64,000 nt of DNA from Zantedeschia hybrid cultivar (GCA_030544215.1 JARZZO010000010.1:55717564-55781563), one strand, 5' to 3'; positions 30,276 to 43,379 are shown, counted from the first letter of the stretch. The notes: generated by a model not told the origin, from the letters alone. A program made the numbers and translations.

Positions 30276-33200
30276 TCAAGATGAAGCTTTCTTTGCATCA
30301 ACCGCTTCCTTCAATTTCCTTCCCAGTGCATACGCCAATGGTGGTGGTACAGCATTTCCTATCTGCCTGTGCTTGTTTTGGATGTTACCAGAAAAATGAT
30401 AGCTATCTGGGAAACCCTGCATGCATTTTATGTCAAATATGTAATAAATGAATGACATTTGAAGCATAAATGTAGATATAGCAAGGCAAAATAGATATGT
30501 CAACCAGAAGCCAACAGAATTATATGCCCTCAAACTGAGGGTGAGTGCTTTTCTACCTATTTGATAAGTATACAAGTCAGTGGGCCAGATTCCATAAGAA
30601 TAAGATGTTTACACAAACAGTGTGATAAAGATAATTATTGTCTATAACCTACGTAGTTAGAGGCGAGAGGCAACCAGGGATAGGCATTTGAGGCGATGTG
30701 TTCTCTAATCATCATGAAGGAAGAAAATGGCCGGTACAAGGAAAATAAAGAAGATAATCATATGTAATACTTCGAGCAGCACTGATCATGTCAAACATGT
30801 AATGATCAATTTGTAGAAAATACTCATAGTAGTGGATGGTGTTAGGAATCGTTGAAAATAAGAAAGATATGCACCGACATAAAAGAAAAAAATGGTACTG
30901 GACATTATTAAAAGGGGCATTAGCCATTTTGGAATAACAAAGAATAAGATAAAGTAGTACCACAGTTAAAAAAGAAACAAGCATTTGCCGTAGACATTAT
31001 AGGCATCTAGGTGAGTGAGGCAAACATGAGGTAAGGCAAGACATTTTTGGCTCGGCTGAACCTACTTCATTGGCTCGGCAAGCAAGGCGAACACCTTTGA
31101 CAACAGAGACATACGTATATCTTATATCTTGCCTGATATTGTTCTCATGTCAAAAAACATCCATTACCAATACCACGGCTGTTAAGGAATCACTTTTGGA
31201 AACTGTGATCCAAATCTGACCCAAAAAAAATAGTAATCAGATGATCTATCTGGTTATCAGTTACCATTTACATCCTCAACAACAACACTTAAAGAGGCCT
31301 TCTCTGAAAAATGGGTACAGTTTCATAAGAATGAGAACAGACAATAAGGCTCTTTCTTTTCACGTTTCACTAACCCATTGCATAGAAGGGGGTGATCTTG
31401 TGGAAGAGTACCAATAGTTGCCTTAATATATTTCACCATGCTAGTTTCTTAAGATAAAGTCTTTTTAGCAGAAGCAATAAATGTTCTATTTTCTACATGA
31501 GCTGCTCTGTCTTGTGTCTGGTCAGAATCTTCAGATGGTAAAATCCATTGCAATAAACCATTTTTAGTAAACAGACAGCAAAATAAAATAAAAAAAACAA
31601 ACTTTATACATCTTGAAAATTTTGTGCCCAGGAGAAAGGATGCACACGGAAATACAAATGATAACATGTCAAGGATGCATTTCAGCCATTCCATCTATAG
31701 AGTGGAGGCACAGGACACTTACTTGGGACCTGGCACACTCACGAACTGTAAGAATCCTGTCCTGATCAGGATGAAAACACATGCCCACTTTACCCATTGG
31801 CTGGGGATCAGTGATTGATGTTGGGAAATTCCCTTCCCAATCTAGCCTTCCAAACAGCCCCTTCCACTGATTGTGCCTCTTAGCTGTGTTTGGCAAACAC
31901 CATGGAATTAAATCAACTACCTGCCCTGTGGATAATTTCACCTGCACATGAAAGAAAGGGCCCCACATTTAATGAATTATTAAATCAGGACAATGTTAAA
32001 ATGATAAAATGCCAGACTAACAAGCAACAGCATTGAGGGAAACAACTGTATTGATATTACCTTCTCATCTGGAAGATCATGCCAATCAGCACCTGGGCAC
32101 TTTGGAATACGCTGGCACCGAATAAGATTTAATTCATTCATTTCCTTTGATATGTGATCATTTAGGACCAACATATCCCCTCGTATTTGCTTTTGAAACC
32201 ATGAGACAGGCTGACTTCCATACTGGACAAACAAAATGAAGTGCATTTCATGAAGAAGAAGAAGAAGAAGAACGATGCATTATACGTTTATTAACATCAT
32301 TTGCTGGTATACACAAAAGGCTTGGACTACATGGAACTAGGAAGCTTACATCAATAGTAGGTTGGGATGCTCCATTTTTAACTGGTGGAAGATCACCAAT
32401 TGTATCCCTTACAGTTATGGAGCGGAAAGGTGCTCCTCTAGCAGTGCTCCTCACAGCAGCATATTGTACACCTCCAGGTAAAGAAATTTTAAGCTCAGGC
32501 CCCGAAAAGACATGCATAGGTTCAGGCCATTCAGGAAGCATTTCTTCTGGCAAAGCTGCCCAAATGAACGCTCTCTTACGAGATTGAGAAACACCATAGG
32601 CTCCAGCTTCCAGGACACCAAACCTCACCTGTAAATGGCAAAAAAGGAAAAAAATATTAATGACGAAAAAGAAAAAAAATTGTTAAGGAGCTTTGTGGAT
32701 GCAAAGCCCAGAAATTCACATATTGCCCACTGTATTATTGACCTGATAACCCATTTCCAGAAGTGAAGCAAGCGTCAACCGGAATGTTTGTCCCTTGTTA
32801 AAAGATACAAAATTCCTGACATTCTCCAAGAGGAAAAACTTTGGCCGGAAGTAGTCAGCAAATGACAAAAATGCTAAAATCATCTCACATTGAACTTTAC
32901 TCCAAGTGCTGTAGCTGAACCGGTTCATTCCAGAGAAACCCTGCAGAGGAAAATCAGGCTTAGTGAAATATAAATTTCATCATTTTAGCTAACCTGAAAA
33001 ACCCAGAAACCTCAGTTATAAGGTTTAGTGGGGACTGTAAAATATAGACATTAAAAATATGCATATACTAATTACAGAACATTTTATACCTGACATGGAG
33101 GGCCACCATTGATGAAATCAACTTCCCCTGGCAGTGGAAGATCATTAAGTTTCTGTTCGGAAATTGCAGCAGCTTTTTCAGAAGCCTCTGCAGTTGATAT

Positions 33201-36200
33201 GCAATCATCAGCATCCCCGCACTTTTGCATTATAGCCCTGAATTATCAGTCATTTGTGCTTCATTTTAGAAAGAATATGGGGATGGAAGAGGAGAAATAA
33301 ATAATTAAAGAAGATAAAATTCTTTCATAAATAAAATATAAAACCTTTAAGCATGAGACAGAGATAAGTGTTTGGGACTGCCCTTGGAAAGAGAATAATT
33401 CAAGACAACAAATAGAATATGCACTGGATATATGGTTGTGTGCATTTTACAGACCAAAAGAATGTGATATCATTATTTCCCCGCCTTCAAACTTGACAAC
33501 ACTAAGCAAGAGTATAGTGTCATCATTTCCTGCCTTCAAACTTAACACTAAGAAATCTAGGGTTACAGATCTTAGAAGCAGGAGTCATTCATGATGCCAT
33601 TCATCCCCCTCCCAAAGAAAATATGAATTTTACTAGACAATATTACTTGCTCTCCCATCCTATTTCCAGTCAGCTCTATGCTTCTAAGCTATACATTTAC
33701 CAGTGGATCTGCTTATATTTTGTGAGATTTGAGCATGTTATATGTCCAGCAGTTTATCTGGTATCCAACTTCTGAATTTTCTGCCATAAGATGATATTTT
33801 TTTGTGGCTGGTGTGAGGTACTAGTGCCAAATTTTCAGGTTGTGGTAGTTACAGTGTTGCACAATGGATGAACCAAATTCAACATGTTGCTAGAAAAAGA
33901 AACTTGCCTTAATATCACATTGCAATTATCAATGAAAATACGTGATTGTGGATGGTTGTGGGAGAAAGCTTCACCAGCTGGTTGCTCATATTCAATAGCC
34001 CACTTTGTAAAGGAAACACCTAGAGGTACAAAAGAAAACAGATTATTGGAAATTATTAACCCTATATGATAAGCCAAGCAGCATTTTGTTGTGAGGATAG
34101 TTTACCAGATTGCTGCAATCCTGCGGACAATCCCCCACAACCAGCAAAAATATCTAGAGTGGCCAGGCGGTTTTCTGGAGATGAACCCGCCCCTAAATCA
34201 GAGCCATCTTTCTCATCTACTAAACATTTTCCCTTTCCCTTGTTCCTTTTGACAGCAGAAACTTCAGATGCCTTTCTTGTTTGGGACTTTATCTTTGCAT
34301 TGGCAGGCAACTGTCAACAAAGCAGGATCCTTATTCATTACATGTTCCAATTGCGTAAGGGTTCCACAGTGATACTCAATCTAAGAGAAACAGATGAAAT
34401 ACCTGCTTGATGGCTCCAGTTAAAGGATCATAAGAATAACTGCAGAAAAAAGTATGGTCAACAATTGCAGGAAGATTCAAGCTCTGAAGATCATTCTTCT
34501 GTCTAATGTTGCACTTTCCTTCTAATGCCTCCACAGGCACACTTGTGACTTCCTCACTGTAATAGACCTGCATTCACAAGCTTATTAAATGGAAAACTCA
34601 GGCAATTTTAGATGTATAAAACATAGGTGCTCGCTGAAGCCATTTACAATAACATCAGCGAGCTGCATGTGAGATGAAATTCTATTCAAGATTCTAGATA
34701 AGTGTAGTGTTTTTCCATTATTCCATGCATGTCTTTTTTCTTTTGACATCTGCACCATAATGGCAGGGCACAGTTCATAGAAATAGTAAACAACATCCCC
34801 CCCGAGGTTCAAAACCTCCCCCCCCCAAACCCGACAAACCTTCCAAGCATGCCAATAATATACAAACAAGGAAACTTAAAAACAAGAATGGAAAGTTGAA
34901 CAACATTTCTATAAAATTGTAATTTATATGATATTTTGATAGAAGGGATGTAGAAAAGCTTTGGTAAAAATTCACCTCTCTGATGTCAGAAGAGTATGCC
35001 TTTGCAGCTGAGATATCATCTGGCCTGTAGAACCTCCTAACCTTAACCTGGGTAGATTCAGAAGAGGCATCTTTAGAGCATCTGGGTGCATTTATGTCCA
35101 AAATTTGGCACACCACATAGGGTTTCAGTCCCACATTTCTTCCAGCCTTAAATGTTCCACGGTCCTCTTCCTTAGTCTCACCAAAACAGTCAGGCCACAC
35201 ATACACAAAGTCATCAACAAGATACTCAACTCTCTTATATGTAAAACTAGTCTTACTGGAGCTTATCTTAAATTCCTCCCCCTGGATTTCTGTCTCCCTT
35301 GTTTTGCAGGAGTGGCAAGACCCATTTCCAAGGCCTACGGTGTTGAAAGGAAGAGAGAGAAAAGCACCTTTCTGAGGCCAATATAAGCTTTTACAGTAGT
35401 ATTCCACCGGCAGCCCCTTTTTTTTCCTATCCTCTGCCTTTGCCCTATCAATCTTATCAGCATTAGCATTCTCCTTCCTATATTCATGCCCCCACTGCCT
35501 CAAGCGAATAGTCACAACTACAGAGTCTTTAACATCCCTCAGTCCAAAATCTACACACTCATTAGTCAAGAAAACTTCCCTCTCACTTGCTGCATTTCCA
35601 AGAACAGTCTGGGACCCCCTCAGCAATACTCTGCCATGTGCCATCTTTGCACCGTCTGGCTTTTCAAACATGTACTCTACAAAAACTATAGTGGGCAACT
35701 CTTGTGATTCATCCATTTCAATGATTACAGCCCCTCCAACAGTGATCACACTCCCATGAACTACTGCACCTCCATAAAGAGCCTCCCCAGAGCACATGCA
35801 GCCTGTTGACTCACCCTCCCACACGATTTCTTTCTTACTACAATTAGATCTGCGCAGTTTTGCAGGTGAATGAGCCTTTTGTTCACCAACATGGATTGAT
35901 ACTGTCCCTTCTTCCCCATCTACACCCTCTTCCTCAGTCTCTTCTTGCCCCTCTTCGAGCTCTTCCTCATCTTTTGATTCTTGGTCACCACCATCCTTTG
36001 AATTATCTAAATCACCACTGGAGTAATAATCCCCCCATATCCTATTTATCATTTTTGTCATGGTTGCCCTCATCACTTTCCTAGTGGACTGCACAGGAGC
36101 CATTGTTGCACTGGGATTCAAATTTGCTTCCTTCTTGATAAGGACTTTTCTCCTCATGTCAAGCTTAGTATGATGCCTTCCTTCCATCTTATTTGCAAGA

Positions 36201-39200
36201 CCACTGACAAAAGCACACTTCTGGATCTTCTCATCTGGAAATTCAGCAAACTGTTGAAGTATGATCTGTCCATGGACAACCACATACCTCTCCACTGCAG
36301 CCAGATTCGAAGAAATATATGCTGGATGGTCTTTCTCAAACTCGTACACTTTCTTAATCACGTCAGAAAAAGAAAGCTTTGAAACTCGGCTCTGTTCCTT
36401 CAGCAATGCTATAATACCTATTGCAAGCTTAGCAGTTTTCAAGACTGGTTCAAACCATGGTGCATACTGCCTTGTGGGCTTCCCAAGCCTGTACCTGTAA
36501 TGACAGAGAAATTGCATGCCCTTTTGAGAATAGAAAGTATTTATTCTTAAATTTAAATAGAGAAGAATATAAACACTTTCAACATACTAGTAAGGTAGCT
36601 GAGTAAAGAAAGATACAACACATTCATCTGGAATAAGAAAGGTGCAATACCAGGCCATATCTGTCCTTATGGATACAAAAATCATTGAGGACCCAAATTC
36701 AATCATCCATTCCTTAATGGCACTCAGATAAACTGGTACACCTTCAACATCTTGGACAGTGGATGTACTAGAAGAAGATTGTCCTGCATCAGCCTCTAAA
36801 CAATACCCACTACCATCATCTTCTCTCATGTACCCTGATCCAAATATTGTTGCATCAATATCTGCACAAGGCTTCATTGGCAGAAGCTCCAAGGAAACAA
36901 GCCTTGAGTCCGAATTGTAAAGAGACCAGTTGTCCAGAACTCGCCTTGGAAGGGCATCAGCATAGCACATGCCATCATCACTCTCGAAGAAGATGTATTC
37001 ATCCATTTCTTGGACAATGGGTTTGTAGTATGTTGGTAAAGGATAGTCATTGGCGATCTCATTTTCACTGATTTTAATGTAGAATTTATTTGAGGAGCCT
37101 GAAGATCTACGGCTCTGCTGCCTCATATGCCTCCATTCCTCCTCCTCCTGCAGTAACCTTGCCAACTTTTCATCTTCATCCTCATTGCCATCTGCTTGTT
37201 TTTCCTCAATCTTCAAGCTCTCACTTTGCATTTTCAGAGGTATCATCTTTGTTTTTTCTCTCTTTCTACACTCCTCCTTTAAGGCAACAAGGACAGGCAA
37301 TGTGGCAAAATTCACATCACCACTATCCGGAGTCCCATCCAAACCAATTAGTTGATTATAGATAAAGTCCCCAAGAGAGACCAAAAAATCTATACCAGCT
37401 ACACCAGTAGGAAAGCCTTTGCTTCCACTCATGGAGCGAGCGACACTGGCAAGCAACTCTTCAAGACTCAAATTAGGATTCCCTCCCCTTGATCTAGCCA
37501 ATTTCTGGTATACCTCAACACATGTGTGTGCCTTCTCATAGAAAAGGTCATAGAACTTCTTGTAACTGGCCATTGGTTTGACACATTCATAATCTGCAAC
37601 TTCAGTAGACACCCAGATCACAGCACGTCCTTCATCATAACCAGAAATTGACCAAGTCTCAATCCGGCCAAACCCTTCACACCGGACCCCTCGTTCCCTT
37701 TCTTTCTCCAGATTATCATCCATGGGCATGATGAGTGCAGTGATGTATAGATCATCTATTTCAGACATCTCAAAGCTATGTGGATTTCCATCAAAATCAT
37801 GAAGAATGAAATCTAAAATCTTTCTTGCTGGAAGATTTTCTTCTGGACCTAGCTTTGTCAAACTGACTGCTTCCGTTTCCTCTTCTTCCACATGATTTCT
37901 CTTAACTTCAACTGCAGAAGATTTCTCAGACAACCTGACAGATTTTTCCTTGAAGTTTGAACATGCAGCTGCCCGCTTTGGCATCTTACGAGAAGCGGTA
38001 CGTTCCTCATCATTCTCAGGGTCGCACTGGTTTTCCTCTTCAAAATCTCTCTTTATCTCGCTGTCAGTTGCAGCCTTGGTTTTCTTTGTTGGAGGCCTAC
38101 CTCGACCTTTCCTCTTCATCCCTGTAAGCATGAAAAAGACCAGATTTACTAAATAAGAATGAACTGACTGAAAGAAGAGAGTGAAACTAATGCTAAATAA
38201 TAAATATTAGGAAATAATATATCTCATGGTTAAAGAAATGAACAAAAGTACATGAGCGATAGGTAGGACAGCTCAACATTGGTGAGGCTTTAAATGTGAT
38301 ATTACATAAGAAGCAGACCCATAAAAAGAAAGAGATTGTGCACACGAGTTATTCTCCCTCCCTCCCTCCCTCCCTCTACTGAATTAACATGAGTCCCTTG
38401 AGACAAGGGTATTTAATGAAAAATGGTATCAAGAACTGAGAGTAAGAAACAGAACAAGGATAAGAAGGCAGATTCTTTGTTTTGCAATGGATAACCGAAG
38501 TAATAATTATGCATCAATTTTAAAACAAGAGAATGAGAATTAGGAAACTTCCGAAATGGGAAGGATGGAACAAGTGAGCTGTCAAGGACAAATGTCCAAG
38601 CAAATATGAAGCATATGTATCCAAGAAAATCTTCTAATTATGACAAATTTACTGAAAAAAATTGGCCTTAAACATGGGCATACTAGGAAGAATTTGAGGG
38701 CAACAAGGAACATAAATTATACCCTTGCCAAAGTTCCAAAAAAATATTCACTTTCACTATGGACGGACAGGTATATAAAGACTTCAGCATTATTGCAGCA
38801 TTTGGGATCAAAATACTCGTAAACCCTGCCCCTATAAACCGAAAGTAAAACTTGAATGAACTGAATATGAAAATAGAAAGCATGAGATTTCATTGAGCAA
38901 CCCAAAACTAGGGATACATACTTGGAAGCTTATCCAAGAGCCATGAAGCAAAAGCAAACCAGTTTCAGTGTCTAGACACAGTAACTTTTAGGTTCTTCCA
39001 AGAAAAGTGCAAGCGGAACCACCAAGTGAATGAGGTAAAACCAAATATGCAACGGAAACACCGACGAAAACACATTCAAATTACCTTGTCAAGTGGGAAG
39101 TAGTAAGCACAGAACATGACGATGCTAACAATAGAAAAAGGGGTAGAAAGAAGACAAGAAAAAAGAAAAGTCCCTATTTTCACACATGACCCACTAGAAG

Positions 39201-39647
39201 CGCCAAGTGTGGCCAAACTCCAGGGGATTCAAAGATCACAACAAGCACCACAGCACCATCTACGCCGATACCGAGAGTGATGAGTGATAACAAGAACAAT
39301 TGCCCAAAAACCACAAAAGACTAAGGATCAAAGGCCCAAGAACAAAACCCTAGAATCAGAAAACAGATTCCCACATGCAAATGACGAAATTAGCGACAAG
39401 CCAAGGACTGGGGGGAGGGGACAGCCGCAGAACAGAAGAAGCTGAGAAAGCGACGATCACCTGCGGAGACGCCGCCCGCCGGCGGATCCACAGCATCAGC
39501 GCCGGCGTTTAGGAACTTGGCAGAGCCCATGGCTTCCGTACACCCGGCAAATGTGGCGGGAATGGAGGTGCCGGGGGACAGGAGAGAGGAAGAAACGGGG
39601 AAGGGGGAGAGATTGCTGTGTGCGAGGAGCTCCGGGCTCTTCGCCAT
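30276..39647 (-). CDS. MET1: Maintenance DNA (cytosine-5)-methyltransferase MET1
   Basis: Nuclear enzyme that copies CG methylation onto the new strand after replication (DNMT1 class). Twelve exons: 39647-39461, 38121-36651, 36494-34976, 34567-34403, 34310-34106, 34019-33908, 33237-33090, 32940-32743, 32628-32350, 32222-32061, 31941-31723, 30416-30276 (TGA). All phases agree; product about 1601 residues from this start. Order: extension rich in Ser, Pro and Ala; Lys/Arg patch ([13 protein letters not shown], from 64); RFTS 1 (about 160-330); RFTS 2 (about 410-640); acidic run (718-750); BAH 1 (about 793-928); BAH 2 (about 973-1110); KGKGK linker (1138-1142); then the methyltransferase with DIFAGCGG (1167), PPCQ with catalytic Cys1268, ENV (1308), QSRKR (1350) and GNAVPPPLA (1575). 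As in other plant MET1 there is no CXXC finger. The intron after exon 6 is GC-AG. Other starts: 39737, 39530 and 38119. Confidence 0.96.
32258..32272. repeat. Short (GAA)n run in a MET1 intron
   Basis: GAAGAAGAAGAAGAAGAA-type run inside the intron between exons 9 and 10. Confidence 0.8.
33238..33907 (-). other. GC-AG intron in MET1
   Basis: Exon 6 ends with AG followed by GCAAGT, and exon 7 starts after TTCAG. The split arginine codon and the protein junction (CNVILR then AIMQK) require this join; no nearby GT keeps the frame and the conserved sequence. The donor fits the known GC-AG consensus at every position apart from the C. Confidence 0.85.
38352..38376. repeat. Short (CCCT)n run in MET1 intron 1
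   Basis: TCCCTCCCTCCCTCCCTCCC-type tract within intron 1. Confidence 0.85.
39345..39352 (+). promoter_or_regulatory. Telo-box motif in MET1 intron 1
   Basis: AAACCCTA, the plant telo-box core often near the start of genes active in cycling cells, lies about 110 bases into intron 1. A single 8-mer could occur by chance. Confidence 0.35.
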
Positions 39648-39741
39648 CCTTTCTAGTGGAAGGGGGAGGGCGCCATGGGCGGGAACCAGGTGCGAGGGAA
39701 ATGGAATTGGAGGGGATTCTTTTTCCGGCGCGTCCATTCGC

Positions 39742-39753
39742 TTTCGCGCCAAA
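39742..39753 (-). promoter_or_regulatory. E2F-type site upstream of MET1
   Basis: TTTCGCGCCAAA contains TTTSSCGC matches on both strands (TTTCGCGC on plus, TTTGGCGC on minus). It lies 95 bases upstream of the start chosen for MET1. Plant MET1 genes are known to be expressed in dividing cells and to be under E2F/retinoblastoma-related control, so the site is in a sensible place. Its nearness to the ATG at 39737 argues against that ATG as the start. Confidence 0.65.
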
Positions 39754-39779
39754 ATTAGGGGGGCGATTTGAAATTTTCT

Positions 39780-40130
39780 CCCTGTTGGGGTCTGGGGTTG
39801 GGGCGGGCGGTGAAATGACGGTTGTAACCCCCAGCCCCTAGGTTTAGATGGTTGGTTGGAGCTGGTGGGGGATCCTAGTTTGAGATTCCTAGTGAAGCTA
39901 TATTAGTTAATTTTCTTGGATCCATAAAGATTGGGTGGATGGAGATTGGACATGTCGATTTGGTTGATTTTGAAATGACCTTTGTGAGTAACCTTTGCCT
40001 CTCATTGACAATGGGTGCTCTTAGTTGACATCAATGTAACAAAAGCACCATGTGAGGGACCTATCACCTCACGTGTCAAAAAAAAGGACCTATCATCTCA
40101 CAAAGCATAGTAAAGTTGATGCTTTCAAAA
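39780..40130. other. Region upstream of MET1, nothing further recognised
   Basis: GC-rich near 39780-39850, then AT-rich. No clear TATA box was found on the minus strand, and no divergent gene is seen. Confidence 0.4.
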
Positions 40131-41314
40131 AGTACATGCTTCTTTATTATTAAAAGTAATAGAGTTTTTTGCATATATACTCCTTAAATATACCTACAGT
40201 TTCACAATGTCAATTATTTTTTACTAACTTTAAATACAATGTCAGCCATCTTTGTTTAAGTTTTCACTGGTATCTTACCAAATATAATCTATCTATATTA
40301 ATGAGCAGCAATAATTAAGAATGATCAATTTTGATTTCTAATGGCCCCTAGTATTTACAAGAGAGTGTTATTAATTGCAACATCCATTATAACATTCAAC
40401 GTTATAACGAGCATTGAAGCAAATCCAACTTTACATCTAGGATGATTAAATGACGTCGTCCATTCCTATGCTCACTACAGTTAAAAGAAACTTAACTATT
40501 TGACAAAGATCTAGAGAACTAACATTATTGTGCATCCAATTCACTCCAAGATGACTTGGCTACGTAACAATGCCCCCCCTCCCTTCTCTCTCTCCCTCTC
40601 CCCCTCCCCCAAAATAATAATAATAATGATTAATAGTGCATTCAATGGGGTGAACTCTTAAGCTGAAGTGTGCTTGCCTTTCGCTATCTCAAAAAATTTG
40701 TATGAGAGACAATGTTGAATAGACCCTAGTTATTAATGGGTTGGCCTCCATTATGGTGACATGCACCCCATCCTCATTTTTCAATGATACCTTAGCATTA
40801 TTATTTTAATGTCTTTGTATATAATTGGACCGCGCCTTCGTAGTATTAACCATCTTTGTCTAATTTGTCTTGCAATATATGAACCTGCATAATCTATCTA
40901 TGTTAATGAGTGAAGAAAATTGATGAAAGCTTTGTTTATAGAATGATGTCCTTCGATCATGGTCACTACTTGCAAGAGAGTGCTATTCACTACAATGTTT
41001 GTTATATCATTTAATAGTACTATACCAAACATATAAATAGGCCACTATCCACTCACACACCTAGAGTGATTGGACATGATTGCCCATTCACACTCCATTA
41101 TAACCCATGCACGTGCTCTAAAAAGTACGTGCTCTTGTATGATAATTTGCATAAAAATTAAGAATTCATTCAAGTCCTAAGAAGTTTAGTGAGATCAGCT
41201 TTTAAGTCAAAAGCATACTTGTTTTTCTATGTTTTGTAAATTTTGTAATGGAATGTCAATTTTGGATAGGATTCAATTGTTAATTGGTTTGCCTCCACTA
41301 CTATGATTGGTATC

Positions 41315-41922
41315 TGATGGGGAGAATCCGATTAGGCCCAACGGCTGAGGCCAGTCCAACAGAATGGGCCAAGAAGTATTCGGTCCATGAAGCCAATTAA
41401 CAAATTTGGCCCAGATGCCTTACTGGGTTAGCACGGGTCCAGCCCACACATGACATGCTCAATTACCAAACGGCAATATTCGGCCCAACCCAAGCGCACG
41501 ATGGGCCGAAATGGGTCTGGCCCATTTTGGTCGACTGCTGGCGGGCCTTCGACCTATTAACACGGGGTATTCTCGCGATTTCCTTTCAAACCCCCAAGCA
41601 TAGTCCTACATCGACTGCCACAAGAAAGAAACCCTCATCCTTTGCTATAAAAGAAGCGCTATTCATTGCGGAAAAAGGTACACCACAAGCACTCAAGCTT
41701 TTCATTCCTTCTAAATATTAAGTCTTTTAGCCGAGATTGACTTAACCATCGAAGAGGGTTCCCCTAGGCCGAGACTCAGGACCCTTCCTGACTGGTTCCT
41801 TCTTCGTACAGGAGTTTCGGCCCCCGTCTCCACCTATCTTTCGTCTGGATCCCTCTTAGTTACTGGTCATCCGGCTAACATTCGAACTCTGCTCCCAGAG
41901 TCCGACAGTGATTGCCTCGGCA
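41315..41922 (+). mobile_element. 608-bp solo LTR
   Basis: It begins TGATGGGGAGAATCC and ends CTCGGCA (TG to CA), with GCTATAAAAGAAG as a TATA-type core near 41645. The flanks GTATC (41310-41314) and ACATC (41923-41927) agree at three of five. Comparison with neighbouring copies of the host repeat, which read on without this block, supports the insertion. Confidence 0.7.
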
Positions 41923-43149
41923 ACATCACCCTATCCTCCTTTCCAAAGAACATCTTATCATTAACATTTTTGTTAATTTTCCAAAATACACAAAAGAGGT
42001 ATAATGTGTCTGCCTCGTATAATTTGATTGCATCTTCTGAATGTCAATTATCTTTACTTAACTTTATATTGTACCTAGCAACATATGAACTTGCATAGTC
42101 TATCCATATCAATGACTGAAAATAGTCAGAACACGTTTTCTTTATAGACGGATGTCCAATCTTGAGTTTCATTGATGTGTATTATTTGCACAAGTAGTAC
42201 CACTTATTGCAAGATCCATTATAACATTGAATACTGTAACAAATACTTCAATGGACGCATGAAAATAGGATACCATACAAGCACATATCCAGAGTGATAG
42301 AGAACATTGCCAGCCACTGCCCCTCTATGCATGTGCCCCTTTTTAAAGTTAATTATCTAGTAAAGTTCTGATAGCTAGTGTTACGATGGATCCAATCCAC
42401 ACTAGATGACCATATAGTACTTCCCTCCTCTCTCTCTCAATATATATATCCACACACACATATTAAGCATACAAATTTAGAATTCATCTAATTCCTAGAG
42501 AATTTACTATTGTTAGCTTTTGGGTCAAAGTGTACTCATCTTTCTATATCTTGAAGATCTGTAATTAAGTGTCAACTTTGGAGGGGCCCCAATTGTCAAC
42601 TCTTTGGCCTTTATTATTGTGAATGGCACCCTATTCTCATTTCTCAATGATAACATGTCACTAATACTTTCATTTAGTTTATAAAATACATTAAAACGTT
42701 ATAATGCATCATATTTATATATAGTTTAATTGCAACTTCATGATGTCAACTATCTTTAATAATCTTTAAATGGTTTGTGCAATATATGAACTCGTATGAT
42801 CTATCTACATTAGTGAGCAAAGATAGCCAAAATAAGTCTTCTATATAGAATGTTGTTTATCTTGAGTTCTAGTGATGCCTACTATTTATGGAGAAATGTT
42901 GCTTATTGTAACACATACTATAACATGTAATACTATGACAAGAGTAACATCAGACATGTGCAAATCAATAAGTATCTAATCACAAATAAAAAATGATTAA
43001 ATGATATTGTCCAATCGTGCGTTTGTTGCACCATATCCATGTGCTTTGCAGAGTATATATTTGATGCATTTGAAGGTTAATCATTTGACTGAAATTCAAC
43101 AGCTAGCATTACTGTGCATCCAGCTCACACTAGACGACTTGGCTACATA

Positions 43150-43151
43150 GT

Positions 43152-43212
<61 letters not shown>
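43150..43212. repeat. (CT)n microsatellite
   Basis: An uninterrupted CT run of about 60 bases. On the opposite strand it gives the arginine/glutamate repeat seen in one open frame, which is not a gene. Confidence 0.95.
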
Positions 43213-43214
<2 letters not shown>

Positions 43215-43379
43215 GTGAGTGTATATGTATATATACTAGATGATTTGACCACATATGCAAGGATAGGAATTCATCCAATCTTAAGAAGTTCGATTCCTCA
43301 AAGGCTAGTAGGCTAAAGCAATAGTTTAAGTTATTAGTGCAAGAACAATTTGACAATAGTGACAAGGGATGCACTCAAT

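Larger units (their letters stand above)
40130..43350. repeat. Four diverged tandem copies of a 600-700-bp unit
   Basis: An anchor resembling AATCTATCTATATTAATGAG occurs near 40286, 40891, 42096 and 42799, giving spacings of about 605, 1205 and 703. The middle spacing becomes about 592 after removing the solo LTR and one duplication. Other shared blocks keep the same order: GTTATTAATTGCAACATCCA, TGTGCATCCAATTCAC, GATGACTTGGCTAC and GGCCTCCATTATGGTGA. No protein is encoded. Copies differ by many substitutions, so the array is old. Confidence 0.75.

Noticed and set aside
34775..34975. C-terminal extension of the long open frame after MET1 exon 3
   Set aside because: The frame simply runs on into the intron past AGAG|GTGAAT; orthologous protein sequence continues in exon 4 at VYYSEEV.
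35105..38156. Plus-strand open frames opposite MET1 exons 2 and 3
   Set aside because: They are antisense shadows of well-supported coding exons and have no domains of their own.
39735..39752. MET1 start upstream of 39737
   Set aside because: The apparent first codon at 39752 is TTG, not ATG, and it lies in the E2F site; the ATG at 39737 is only five bases from that site.
43096..43374. Open frame with a long Arg-Glu repeat
   Set aside because: It is the translation of the (CT)n microsatellite.
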